A stretch of 64,000 nt of DNA from Alphaproteobacteria bacterium (GTDB lineage: Bacteria; Pseudomonadota; Gammaproteobacteria; Burkholderiales; Burkholderiaceae_C): NCBI GenBank assembly GCA_030054175.1, contig JASGCM010000008.1, positions 62,001-126,000 of the forward strand, written 5' to 3'. Within the stretch, counting starts at the first letter, position 1. Every line of letters begins with the position of its first letter. Positions 27,701-36,835 of the stretch are shown in pieces. The translations under genes and the position numbers were made by a program. The notes beneath the pieces were generated by a model. The model had not been told where the DNA came from. It ran no database searches and saw only the letters and a list, made by a program, of their open reading frames with translations.

Positions 27701-30700
27701 GATGCGGCTACCGGTGAGCAGACCGCGGTGGCGCGGTATCAGCTCGCACAGCGCACGCTGCCGGCCTGGCAGGCAGCGTTGGCGCTGGTCGATGCGGCGG
27801 CTGGCCTGGTGGCACGCGCCTGGTCCGGCGCCGTCGGCAGCGATGCGTCGGCCTGGCGCGTCGACCATGTCCGGCTGGTGGGCGTGTCGGCGCCGGCGGG
27901 CTCGATTTTCCTGCGGATGCTGCCCGAAGGCGGCTATGCCGTCGACGCGCTCGACGCGGAAGGGCGCATCTGGATGACCGCGCGCGGGCTGCGCGCGAAC
28001 CAGGGCGACCCGGTGCTGGAGCGCATGTTCTACCGCCCCGAGTGGGTCGAGCATGCGCTGCCGAGGGCCGAGCCGACGGCTGGTGAGGCGAAGGGGGCCG
28101 TGGTGCTCGTTTACCCGAGCGCCGCTGCGTTCGTCGCCGAGGGGCTGAAGAAGCGCCTGAACCAGCCGGTGCACGAGATCGTGCTGGGCGGCAAGACGGC
28201 GGTGCTGTCGGCCCGCTCGTGGAGCGTGGCGCTGACCGACGAAGCGGCCGTGCCGGCCTGCGCGCAGCACATCGGCGCGATCGACACGGTCTACTTCCTC
28301 GGTGGCGTGAACATCGAGCATTGGCACCCGCGCAGCACCAAGGAGCTGCGCGACGTGCAGACGGCCAGCACGGCGATGCTGCTGCGCCTGGTCAAGGCGA
28401 TCGAGGCACAGAACGGGTCGCGCCAGCGCTGGTCGCTGCGGATCGTCAGCAATGCCGTCGCGAAGATCGCCGACGACGATGTGATCCAGCCGTTCACCGC
28501 CGGCCTGCTCGGCTTCGCGAAGGCGCTGACCAACGAGCTGCCGCACGTCGCGACGCAGTGGGTCGACCTGGCGCTCGGCGAAGGCGTCGTTGCGCTGACG
28601 CCCGAACTGGGCCAGGACCTCGACCGCGTGATCGCCGGCGTCGGTGACGGGCAGCAGCTGGCGTTGCGCGGCGGCATGGCCTATCGCCGCACGCTGCGGC
28701 CGGCCAGCCTGCCACAGCCTCAGGCGAGCGCGTGGCGTGACGACGGTGTCTACGTGATCGTCGGCGGCGCCGGCAATGTCGGCGTGCGCATCAGTCAATA
28801 CCTGGCCGAGCGTTGCGGCGCCAACATCGCGTGGATCGGCCGCCGCGCGGCGGACGACGCGATGCTGGCCCAGCGCGCCGAAGTGGCCGCCGGCCGCGTC
28901 CGCTACTACCAGGCCGACATCGGCGACGACAAGAAGCTGGCCAAGGCGCTGCAAAAGATCGAAGCTGAGATGGGCACCCTGCGCGGGGTGTTCCATTCGG
29001 CGATGGCATTCTCGGGCGGCCGTCTGGCGACCTTGTCCGAAGCCGAGTTCAACGACGCGCTGCATGCCAAGACGATCGGCTCGCACGCGCTGTACCGCGC
29101 GCTGAAGGGGCGCGACCTCGACTTCCTGATGTTCTTCTCGTCGGGCGAGGCGTTTGTCGGCAACAGGGGCTGGGGCGCCTACACGGTGGCCTGCAACTTC
29201 CAGGACGCCTTCAGCCTGCACCTGCGAGAAGAGACCGGCTGGCCGGTCCACGTCATCAACTGGGGCTTCTGGGAAGGCAACGACCGCGGCGACCCCGAGC
29301 TGCTGCGCGCCAAGGGCATCTACCCGCTCAACGGCGAACATGGCGGCCAGGCGATCGAACGCCTGCTGACCAGCGGCCTGGGCCAGGTGATGGCACTGAA
29401 CGTCTCGGACGCGGTGCTCGAACGCATGGGCGTCGAGCTGCCGAAGCCGGCCCAGCCGGCCCAGCCGGCACCGGCGAAGCCCACGGCGCGCCCGGTCGTC
29501 GAGTCGAAGGTCGCCGAGGCGGGCCGCGAGGCCGGCAAAGTGATCGAGCATATCTCGCAGCAGGCCAAGGTGGCGCATGTCGAGGCGGCGCTGACTGTCG
29601 ACGCGGTGGCGCAAAGCATGCGGGCGATCGTGGCTGACACGCTGATGATCGAGCGCGAGAAGATCGACTTCGATGCCGACCTGGCCGACTTCGGCGTTGA
29701 TTCGCTGATCGTCGTCAACCTGCACCGCGCACTCGAAGAGCTGGCCGGCACGCTGCCCGCGACGCTGTTCCTCAACTACCAGTCGGTGCGCGAGGTCGCC
29801 GAGTTCCTGATCAACAACCATGTCGAACAGGCGCGCCAGCTGCTGGGCGGGTCGGCTCCAGCCGCGGTCGCGGTGGACGAGACGCCGGTACAGGTCGTGA
29901 CGACCGCGGCCGGGCCGACGGCGGCCGAGCTGTCCGACCGGGCCCGCGTGCTGCGCCGCATCCCGGCCGACCAGATCGAGTCGTTCCTGTTCTCGTACGG
30001 TGACCTCTTCCGCGAAGGCGAGCTTGCCAATGCGCAAGCGAGCGGCACGGCCGAGGTCGGTGCGGACGAGCTGCTGCACCTGCTGGTCGAAGTGCCTTCG
30101 TGCCCTCAGGTCGAGGTGTTCGTCACCGGGGAGGGCTCGCCGCTGGTGCTGATGCCGGCGGTCGCGCTGACCGCGCCGGTCTGGCTGAAGCAACTGGAGT
30201 CGCTGCGCACGCAGCACCGCCTGATCGTGATCCACGCGCCGGGCTACGGGCTAAGCAAGACGATCCGCGAGTCGACCGCCGCCGGCGTGTCGCGCGTGTT
30301 CTCCGAGGTGCTGCAGCGCCTGATCGGCGCGCAGCCGGCGCACCTGGTGTCGTCGTGCTTCGGCTCGATCGCGGCGGCGCACCTGGCCCGCTTCCATCCG
30401 GAACAGGTCGCGTCGCTGAGCATGGTCGGCGGCTTCTACGACGGGTCCGACCTGCCGCCGGTGACGGCCGACAACCTCTCGATCGAAGAGGTGATGCAGA
30501 TGATCCAGACCGTCTCTGGGTCGCTGAAGCTGGACTTCGACACCGTCGCGGCGCAGTGGCCGGCCGACGATCCGCGCCGGCTCGAGACCGAGCGCATGGG
30601 CGGCCTGCTGATCGGCAGCCAATGCGCCAACCCGCTGGTCGCGATGCGCTACCTGAACGAGATGATCACGCTGTCGACGCTGGACTGGGTGCGCGAGATC

Positions 30701-30934
30701 CGCCGGCCGCTGAACTTTGTGTTCGGCGATCTGGACACCGTGATCCGCCCGGTGCACTCGCAGACGATGCACGAGGCCACGGCCGGCTCCGGCCTGGTCG
30801 AGATCAAGGGCTCGGGCCACTACCCGTTCTTGACCCACCCGGGCGAGTTCGACGACGCGCTGACCCGCTTCGTGACTCAGGTCGATGCGACGCTCACGTC
30901 GGACGCTGCGGCCGATTCCTCTGTCCTTTCCTGA
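24728..30934 (+). CDS. PKS: ACP-KS-(degenerate DH region)-KR-ACP-TE
   Basis: ACP GIESVMV; KS DTMCSSSL/EGHGTGTALGDP/NVGHLESAAG; KR VGGAGNVG ... AYTVACN; ACP GVDSLIV; alpha/beta-hydrolase TE with SSCFGS at the nucleophile elbow. Confidence 0.9.
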   Translation: MSNTETNGRDAWPKRVEEIVRQAIMQETKLPAHQLASDTTFEEYGIESVMVVAITRRLEETFGELAKTLFFEFQTIRELAGFLAREYPQSAAEPAPVVVKAEPIVAMAAPATVAASTASVPVQAAVPAPAVDAQELGAALPCTFLLAEEPATAPSPQDEPIAIIGMSGRFPMADNLDEFWANLVAGKNCVSEVPAELWDWREIWTTEKGVEGKSYTRWGGFMNDVDKFDPLFFNISNLEAQSLDPQERLFLETVYHTIEDAGYAREQLAGRKVGVYAGAMWSQYQLYGVDSANAGSSYASIANRVSYWFNFTGPSIGLDTMCSSSLTTVHLACESLRRGETELAIAGGVNVTVHPNKYMFLSKTGFASTEGLCRAYGEGGDGYVPGDGVGALLLKPLSAAQRDGDRILALIRGSAINHGGKSNAYTVPNPKLQASLIREALDAAGVDPRTISYIEGHGTGTALGDPIEVRALTQVFGESSDEVGYCALGSVKSNVGHLESAAGFAGIAKVVLQMRHRQLVPSIHTEVLNKNIDFDKTPFVVQRTLAPWRQPVIKDEQGGEVRVPRRAGVSSFGAGGANGHVVLEEYVEAPTPAVAVPASSQLFVFSAKNNERLQAVVQRFVASALSDAPARVATGPAAEEVLVVVAGALGVSARLLEADDAWADLSIDFWAAERIARRVNEAFETGLTADDVLRAGTVGQLCALCGGAGGATGANEPERFANLAYTLQVGREAQAKRLAVEADNFGQLLERLERFLTGAQEFDGVATSPASNRDRVQADGEQDQEFLRSLARGRKWAKLARLWCHGASLPWAECHRGWPVRRVDLPLYPFAKERCWVNTAATAKPVAAASGLAAQLNALQSLDGTLRFDLRWDAAAAAAAGAAEARIMGWIGEAADFVGERGSANDVRWQRGATLDAGAALTLEIAQGPAGAEAPAVRLLDAAAQPLAGAVLRQRDETGSEVVAATTDLAAIKARCPQALPAFRAAGVSMDDAATGEQTAVARYQLAQRTLPAWQAALALVDAAAGLVARAWSGAVGSDASAWRVDHVRLVGVSAPAGSIFLRMLPEGGYAVDALDAEGRIWMTARGLRANQGDPVLERMFYRPEWVEHALPRAEPTAGEAKGAVVLVYPSAAAFVAEGLKKRLNQPVHEIVLGGKTAVLSARSWSVALTDEAAVPACAQHIGAIDTVYFLGGVNIEHWHPRSTKELRDVQTASTAMLLRLVKAIEAQNGSRQRWSLRIVSNAVAKIADDDVIQPFTAGLLGFAKALTNELPHVATQWVDLALGEGVVALTPELGQDLDRVIAGVGDGQQLALRGGMAYRRTLRPASLPQPQASAWRDDGVYVIVGGAGNVGVRISQYLAERCGANIAWIGRRAADDAMLAQRAEVAAGRVRYYQADIGDDKKLAKALQKIEAEMGTLRGVFHSAMAFSGGRLATLSEAEFNDALHAKTIGSHALYRALKGRDLDFLMFFSSGEAFVGNRGWGAYTVACNFQDAFSLHLREETGWPVHVINWGFWEGNDRGDPELLRAKGIYPLNGEHGGQAIERLLTSGLGQVMALNVSDAVLERMGVELPKPAQPAQPAPAKPTARPVVESKVAEAGREAGKVIEHISQQAKVAHVEAALTVDAVAQSMRAIVADTLMIEREKIDFDADLADFGVDSLIVVNLHRALEELAGTLPATLFLNYQSVREVAEFLINNHVEQARQLLGGSAPAAVAVDETPVQVVTTAAGPTAAELSDRARVLRRIPADQIESFLFSYGDLFREGELANAQASGTAEVGADELLHLLVEVPSCPQVEVFVTGEGSPLVLMPAVALTAPVWLKQLESLRTQHRLIVIHAPGYGLSKTIRESTAAGVSRVFSEVLQRLIGAQPAHLVSSCFGSIAAAHLARFHPEQVASLSMVGGFYDGSDLPPVTADNLSIEEVMQMIQTVSGSLKLDFDTVAAQWPADDPRRLETERMGGLLIGSQCANPLVAMRYLNEMITLSTLDWVREIRRPLNFVFGDLDTVIRPVHSQTMHEATAGSGLVEIKGSGHYPFLTHPGEFDDALTRFVTQVDATLTSDAAADSSVLS

Positions 30935-30948
30935 AGGTCCTGACAACC

Positions 30949-32472
30949 ATGCGCAATTCACTTTCCTACCAGCTCGAGATGCGGCTGGACCAAGCCACGG
31001 GCTGCCTGACCGGTGCGGGCTACATCCAGAGCCTGCGCGATTCACGCGACCTGTGGCTTGATGGCCGCCGCGTCAGCGTCACCGAGCACCCGGCGTTCGC
31101 CGGGTTGCGCAACGAGATGGCGCGCCTGTACGACTTGCAGCACCGCGCCGACCTGCGCGAGGCGATGTCCGAGCCGCTCGAAGGCGCGCCGTATCGCGTC
31201 AGCCGCTCGTATGCGCGTCCCTACACCGAAGAGCAGCTGCAGGCCAAGTGGGCCAACTCGCACCTGTGGATGGAGCACAGCTGGGGCCAGCTGCCGCGGG
31301 TGCCCGACTTCATGGCCAACGTGGTGGTCGGCCTGTACGACTACCGCGAGGCGTTGGCCAAGGTCGCCCCGCAGTTCGGCGACAACGCGGCGCACTACTA
31401 CGCCTACTGCAGCCGCCACGATCTGAGCATCACGCACGCGATCGGTGACCCGCAGATCGACCGCTCGGCCGGCCCGAGCGACAACCCCGACCTGGCGCTG
31501 CGCGTGGTCCGCGAGACGCCGGACGGCGTGGTGATCCGCGGCGCGAAACAGGTCGCGACGCTGTCGCCGTTCGCGCACGAAGTGCTGATCTACATGTCGC
31601 CGACCTTCGCGATGCGCGACAAGCCGGAGTTCGTCATCTGGTGCGCGCTGCCGATGCAGACGCCGGGCCTGCGCGTGATGTGCCGCGAGGCGCTGCCGCG
31701 CACCGAGGGCAGCTTCGCCCACCCGTTCGCCGGCCGCTACGACGAACAGGACGCGATGCTGTTCTTCGAGGACGTCTTCGTGCCGCGCAACCGCATCTTC
31801 CTGCTGCGCGACGCTAAGACCGCCTTCGACGGCTTCCGGCGCCTGAACGCCTGGTCGCTCTATGTTGGCCAGATCCGCTTCTACCACCGGATGATGACCC
31901 ACCTGGCGGTCGCCGCGATGGTCAGCGATTCGATCGGCGTCAGCGGTTTCCGCGAGATCCAGGGCAAGCTCGGCGAGCTGGCCACCTATGTCGAGATGAC
32001 CCGGCTGGCGCTGCTGGGCATGGACAAGCAGACCAGCCGCACGCCAGGCGGGCTGCTGGCGCCGGGCTCGACGCTCGGGCCCGATGCATTCGCGGCGCAG
32101 ATCGGCACGCGGGCCAGCGAGATACTGCGCGAGCTCGGCGCCTCGGGCCTGCTGATGCAGCCCAGCGAAGCGGACCTGGCGACGCCCGAGCTGCGCCCGC
32201 TGCTCGAGCGCTACATGTGCGGCAAGGACATCGATGTCGACCGCAAATCACGGCTGTTCCGCATGGCCTGGGACCTTACCTGCGATAGCTACGGCATGCG
32301 TCAGGAGCTCTACGAAAAGTGGAACCGCGGTGACCTGGCACGCAATCGCATCGCCCTATTCAACACCCTGGACCGATCGGCGATCACCCAGCGCATTCAG
32401 GACGCGATCGCATCGCCGTCGTTCGGCCTGCAGGACCGTCCGGTGCCCGAGCGGGTCACCAAGGTGCCTTAG
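30949..32472 (+). CDS. HpaB-family (4-hydroxyphenylacetate 3-monooxygenase-like) FADH2-dependent oxygenase
   Basis: CLTGAGYIQSLRDSRDLWLDGRRVSVTEHPAF and overall acyl-CoA-dehydrogenase-like HpaB organisation. Confidence 0.82.
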   Translation: MRNSLSYQLEMRLDQATGCLTGAGYIQSLRDSRDLWLDGRRVSVTEHPAFAGLRNEMARLYDLQHRADLREAMSEPLEGAPYRVSRSYARPYTEEQLQAKWANSHLWMEHSWGQLPRVPDFMANVVVGLYDYREALAKVAPQFGDNAAHYYAYCSRHDLSITHAIGDPQIDRSAGPSDNPDLALRVVRETPDGVVIRGAKQVATLSPFAHEVLIYMSPTFAMRDKPEFVIWCALPMQTPGLRVMCREALPRTEGSFAHPFAGRYDEQDAMLFFEDVFVPRNRIFLLRDAKTAFDGFRRLNAWSLYVGQIRFYHRMMTHLAVAAMVSDSIGVSGFREIQGKLGELATYVEMTRLALLGMDKQTSRTPGGLLAPGSTLGPDAFAAQIGTRASEILRELGASGLLMQPSEADLATPELRPLLERYMCGKDIDVDRKSRLFRMAWDLTCDSYGMRQELYEKWNRGDLARNRIALFNTLDRSAITQRIQDAIASPSFGLQDRPVPERVTKVP

Positions 32473-32524
32473 GCCCGCGTGCTGCCCGAACCCTATCTCC
32501 AATGACAAGAAGGATGACCCTGCC

Positions 32525-33895
32525 ATGAGCCAACAACAAGCCGCCCCTGGAGGCCCGCAACAACTGCCCCCGGTGTGGGCGATCGTGATCCCGGTGTTCA
32601 TCGAGCTGGTGCTGACGTTCTCGGTGTTTTTCTCGGATTCGTTCTTCCTCAGCCGGATCTCCGACGCCGTAGCCGCGAGTGTCGGCACCACGATCCCGAT
32701 CTTTATGGTCTGCGTGCTGGTCGCGATGATGATGGCGCAGGGCGCCAGTAACGCCGCCGGCCAGTTCAACGGCGCGGGCCAAACGAAGGAGTCTGGCCGG
32801 ATCTACTGTGCTGCGCTGGTGGTGAACGCTGTCCTCGGACTGTTGGCCGCCCTGGCGATGGGCTTCGGCGCTTCGGTGATCGCCAAGGGCTTAGGGCTTA
32901 CGGGTGACGAGCACGGCCATGCGGTCGCGTTCATGTCGGCCATCGCACCGGCGTTGATCTTCATCGGTCTGAAGTACGCGCTCGGCTCCGTGTTCGTGTC
33001 GCGCGGCCAGACGGTCTGGACGATGTTCGGCGGCGTCGTTGCGATCGCCGTCAACATCGCGCTGAACATTGTCTTCCAGCGGGCCGGCATGGGCATCGAA
33101 GGCGTCGCACTGGCCACCATCCTGGCGCAGGTGGCGGTGATCGTGTTCTATGTCGTCGTGATGCTGACCAAGGTGAAGTCGCCGCACGAGTGGCGGGCCT
33201 TCTTCGCCGCCCCGGCCGAGCCGATCCGCAACGTGCTTCGCATCGGCGTGCCGTCCGTCGTCCAGCCAGTGTCGGCCGAACTGGCGATGCTGGTGATCGC
33301 CGCGGCAGCCGTCCACCTGGGCACCGAGGCGATGGCGGCACGGGTCTACGTGATGAACCTGGCCACGGTGGCGATCTGCTGGGCTGCGGCGGTCTCGATC
33401 GGCAACCAGGTGCTGGTGGCGATCCTGGTCGGTGCCGGGCAGCCGCAGGCGGCCAACGCGGTGCTCATGTCGAACCTGCGCATTGCGGTGGTGGGCAGCC
33501 TGCTGATCGCGCTCGCGCTGTGGGCCTCGGGCGGCACGCTGGTGGGCATTTTCACCCAGGACCCTAAGATCATCGCGATCAGCACGGACCTGCTGGTGCT
33601 GGCGATCCTGCTCGAGCCGGCGCGCTCGCTCGGCACGCTGTCCAGCTTCGCACTGAAGGCGGCGGGCGACGCCAACTACCCGGCCGCCGTCGGGCTGGGG
33701 GTGACCTGGCTGGTGGCCGTGCCGCTGGCCGTCTACCTGTGCCTCTACAGTGGCCTGGGTATGGCCGGCCTGTGGGTCGGTCTGGTGGTTGACGAAACGC
33801 TACGCGGCATGATCAATTTCCGGCGTTGGCAGTCTGGTAGGTGGCAGAGTAAGGCTTTAACGATGCCTGCTTCTTCAGCCAAAGAAGCGCTATGA
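32525..33895 (+). CDS. MATE-family efflux transporter
   Basis: Polytopic membrane protein with two homologous halves typical of MATE; ATG at 32525. Confidence 0.82.
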   Translation: MSQQQAAPGGPQQLPPVWAIVIPVFIELVLTFSVFFSDSFFLSRISDAVAASVGTTIPIFMVCVLVAMMMAQGASNAAGQFNGAGQTKESGRIYCAALVVNAVLGLLAALAMGFGASVIAKGLGLTGDEHGHAVAFMSAIAPALIFIGLKYALGSVFVSRGQTVWTMFGGVVAIAVNIALNIVFQRAGMGIEGVALATILAQVAVIVFYVVVMLTKVKSPHEWRAFFAAPAEPIRNVLRIGVPSVVQPVSAELAMLVIAAAAVHLGTEAMAARVYVMNLATVAICWAAAVSIGNQVLVAILVGAGQPQAANAVLMSNLRIAVVGSLLIALALWASGGTLVGIFTQDPKIIAISTDLLVLAILLEPARSLGTLSSFALKAAGDANYPAAVGLGVTWLVAVPLAVYLCLYSGLGMAGLWVGLVVDETLRGMINFRRWQSGRWQSKALTMPASSAKEAL

Positions 33896-33958
33896 GTACT
33901 CTATCTTTCATTGATGCTGACTGGCGGCAAAGACTTACCTGCACGAAAAATTTCACAC

Positions 33959-34068
33959 AAGTAAGCGGCCCCGATAAATTTCGCTCCGCGACTTTTGCGC
34001 CGTCTGCTTCAAAAAACAATGACTTAGCCAAGTTTTTCGGAGCGAAACTTGTGCTAGGGCGCTTACTT
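33959..34068. repeat. Imperfect ~30-bp inverted repeats bracketing ~50 bp (MITE-like or hairpin)
   Basis: 33959-33988 AAGTAAGCGGCCCCGATAAATTTCGCTCCG; reverse complement of 34038-34068 is AAGTAAGCGCCCTAGCACAAGTTTCGCTCCG. Confidence 0.75.
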
Positions 34069-34096
34069 TTCGATTTAACTGAATTTGGAGACTTTA

Positions 34097-34534
34097 ATGG
34101 AATATGAAATTGTTGATTATGGCGGCATGACAATTGTTGGCATCTCTTCCAGAGTGGACAACAGCGATGCTGGTTTCAAGAAAATAGAACTTATATGGAA
34201 GGAATTTTTTCAACGAGATATTAAGCGTAAGCTTGGTCTTGAAGGCGATTCTGAAATCTGCGAGGCATATTTTGATTATGAAAGCGATGCCAACGGCCCC
34301 TACACAATTGTCCTGGGTGCAGTGCTTCATCCGTATGTTCCTCCAATGAACGAGGAGTTGGTGATGCACCATGTTGAAAAAGGGCGTTATGCGAAGTTTC
34401 ACACTGTCAACCCAAATGGTATCCGTGATATTTGGAAACACGTTTGGGGTCGTACTGATTTGAATCGTCGCTACGCTTGCGACTTCGAGTTAATTAGCTC
34501 ACAGGGTGCTGACGTGTATGTGTCTGTGAAGTGA
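34097..34534 (+). CDS. GyrI-like / AraC effector-binding-domain protein
   Basis: MEYEIVDYGGMTIVGISSRV ... GPYTIVLGAVLHP ... VEKGRYAKFHTVNP; AT-richer than its surroundings. Confidence 0.65.
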   Translation: MEYEIVDYGGMTIVGISSRVDNSDAGFKKIELIWKEFFQRDIKRKLGLEGDSEICEAYFDYESDANGPYTIVLGAVLHPYVPPMNEELVMHHVEKGRYAKFHTVNPNGIRDIWKHVWGRTDLNRRYACDFELISSQGADVYVSVK

Positions 34535-34540
34535 CAGGGA

Positions 34541-35242
34541 GTGAGGCTGTTGCGTAAGTCATCGAAGTTGAAAAGCATCATGCTGAAGGTACATCCCGAT
34601 CGTCCGTTGCTGGAACCTAGCATGGCACCGGAGGCGCTCGACGCGTACTACTGGTACATGCAGGAGTTGGTGACTTATTGCCGCGAGCAGGGTCTGTCGA
34701 CCCACGGGCACAAGCACGAAGTGTTAGAGAGCGTTCGCGATCACCTCTGCGGCAGTCTGGTCATGACGCCACGGGAGTCTGCTCGTGCCAAAGCGACTCG
34801 TGCAGCTACCGGCGATCACACGATCACGTTCGAAACACGGATCGGTCCCGACTACAAGTGCGATGCCAATACCCGAGCCTTCTTCGAGTCAGTCATCGGC
34901 CCGCACTTTCACTTCACTGCGCATCTGCAGAGATTTCGCCGTGCCAACACGCACCGACAACTAACCTATGGCGACTTAGCGACCGAATGGATCGCCGAGC
35001 ACGAACGGCGCAAGGACAAGAGCTACAAGTCCACGCTGATGCACACCTGGGAATACAACCGCTTCGTCCGGGACTACATGCGCGACAAGGAGCGCAACCA
35101 TGGCAAGACCCTGAAGGACGCGGCAGTCGCCTGGAACGAGCTGCGCCAGTCGTGTGGCCCACGTGACTACGCCAGCAGCATCGCCGCACGGAACGCCGAG
35201 GGCAGCCGAGCCGCGCACCTCTACCGAGACCCACAAGCATGA
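34541..35242 (+). CDS. SAP-domain/DUF6434-like hypothetical protein
   Basis: Conserved-looking ORF, internal start MLKVHPDRP possible; family assignment from memory of motif style only. Confidence 0.5.
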   Translation: MRLLRKSSKLKSIMLKVHPDRPLLEPSMAPEALDAYYWYMQELVTYCREQGLSTHGHKHEVLESVRDHLCGSLVMTPRESARAKATRAATGDHTITFETRIGPDYKCDANTRAFFESVIGPHFHFTAHLQRFRRANTHRQLTYGDLATEWIAEHERRKDKSYKSTLMHTWEYNRFVRDYMRDKERNHGKTLKDAAVAWNELRQSCGPRDYASSIAARNAEGSRAAHLYRDPQA

Positions 35243-36012
35243 TCGATTCCGCCAACCACGGTGGGGCGGCGGGCCGCTGCATGGCCTGTCCAGCCCCCCA
35301 TGACGGCCTGCACGTGTGGCAGGTCGACCTGGACGACCCGCACGCCCGCGCCGACGACTGCGCGCAAGTGCTGGACTCCCGCGAGCGCGCGCGGGCGGAC
35401 CGGTTTGCCTTTGCGCCGCTGCGCCGGCGTTACCTGGCGGCGCATGCGGCACTGCGCGGGATCCTCGGCCTGTCTCTGGGCCGCGCGCCGGACGCGATCG
35501 CGCTGCGCACCGATGCCAACGGCAAGCCCTGCCTGGCCGACGTGCCGTACCCGCTGCGCTTCAACCTGTCCCACTCGGCGGGCATGGCGCTGGTGGCGGT
35601 GTCATGGCGGCACGAGGTCGGCGTCGACCTGGAGCGCTGGTCCGAACCGGCGCACCTGATGGCGATGGTCGGGCGCTATTTCAGCGTCAGCGAGAAGGAA
35701 GCGTTCTGGACGTTGCCCGACGACCAACGCATGCACGGTTTTCATCGCTGGTGGACGCTGAAGGAGGCTTGCCTGAAGGCCACCGGCGTCGGCCTACGGT
35801 TTCCGCTGGATGCCTTTAGCGTCGAGTTCCGACCGCAGTTCCGCCCGCGGCTGCTGGACGGCCCTTCGACGATGCAAGGACTGCAACTGTGGTCGCTGGA
35901 CATGCCCGGCGTCGGCTGGTCTGCGGCGTTGGCCTGGGCGCAGCCCCAAGCTAACGGCGTGCGGTCGTCGCCCACCGTTCGGCAGTGGTCATGGCAAGGA
36001 TGGAGGATTTGA
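35239..36012 (+). CDS. Sfp-type 4'-phosphopantetheinyl transferase
   Basis: FNLSHSAGMALVAV, VGVDLERW, FHRWWTLKEACLKATGVGL. Confidence 0.88.
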   Translation: MIDSANHGGAAGRCMACPAPHDGLHVWQVDLDDPHARADDCAQVLDSRERARADRFAFAPLRRRYLAAHAALRGILGLSLGRAPDAIALRTDANGKPCLADVPYPLRFNLSHSAGMALVAVSWRHEVGVDLERWSEPAHLMAMVGRYFSVSEKEAFWTLPDDQRMHGFHRWWTLKEACLKATGVGLRFPLDAFSVEFRPQFRPRLLDGPSTMQGLQLWSLDMPGVGWSAALAWAQPQANGVRSSPTVRQWSWQGWRI

Positions 36013-36013
36013 G

Positions 36014-36835
36014 ATGTCGTACCTAGACGCTTTGACAAGACCGTCGCCCGTTCCGATCGTGACCGCGCGGCCCGTTCGCTCGCCGTGGGTCGGGCTTCAG
36101 ACCGGCGCGCCTGGCGCGCGGCTGCGGCTCATCGCCTTCCACCACGCGGGGGGTAACGCGAGTTTCTTCCAGCCCTGGCTGAAAGAGTTCCAGTCGCTCG
36201 ACTGGCTCGAGTTCACTGCCGTGCAGTTGCCGGGCCGCGGTCGGAGCCTGTCTGAACCGCCGTTCACCGAACTGCCGCCACTGCTCGACGCCATGGACGG
36301 AGGGCTGCGCGAGCTGACCGACCAACCGTACGTGCTGTTCGGCTTCAGCATGGGCGCGATCCTGGCCTTCGAGCTCGCGCTGCGCAGGCAGAGGCAAGGG
36401 CGTCGCATGCCGCTGGCCCTGGTGTTGGCCGGGCGAGGCGCGCCGCGCACCGTCCGCCCCACCGTCAGCCGCGCTGCGTTCTCGCGCGAAAAGATCGTTC
36501 GCGAGCTGACGCGGCTGGGTGGCACCGACCCGGTGCTGCTGCAGGACGGGCCGTTCCTGGATGTCTTCATGCGCACTTTCCAGGCGGACTTCGCGATTGC
36601 CGACGCGCACCACTGCGCGACGCCCGAGCCGCTGCGCTGCCCGATGCATGTGTGGGGCGGCGCCGACGACCCCGAGGTGTCGATCGAGCGCATCTTCCGC
36701 TGGGACGACTTCGCTGGCGACACCTTCGTCGGGCACCTGTTTCCCGGTGGCCACTTTTTCGTGAGGAGCGCGCATGCGCCCATTATGGAGAACTTGATGA
36801 GAGTACTAGACATAGCCAGGAGGACTTCATGCTGA
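36014..36835 (+). CDS. Type II thioesterase
   Basis: FHHAGGNASFFQPW, QLPGRGRS, GFSMGAILAFE, GGHFFV. Confidence 0.9.
   Translation: MSYLDALTRPSPVPIVTARPVRSPWVGLQTGAPGARLRLIAFHHAGGNASFFQPWLKEFQSLDWLEFTAVQLPGRGRSLSEPPFTELPPLLDAMDGGLRELTDQPYVLFGFSMGAILAFELALRRQRQGRRMPLALVLAGRGAPRTVRPTVSRAAFSREKIVRELTRLGGTDPVLLQDGPFLDVFMRTFQADFAIADAHHCATPEPLRCPMHVWGGADDPEVSIERIFRWDDFAGDTFVGHLFPGGHFFVRSAHAPIMENLMRVLDIARRTSC

Noticed and set aside
23165-30235. 2356-aa minus-strand ORF antisense to the PKS genes
   Set aside because: Shadow ORF of GC-rich coding DNA; the plus strand encodes full KS/DH/KR/ACP domains over the same bases.
33892-34107. 71-aa plus-strand ORF overlapping the MATE stop
   Set aside because: Mostly made of the inverted-repeat region; treated as a possible disrupted remnant, not a gene.
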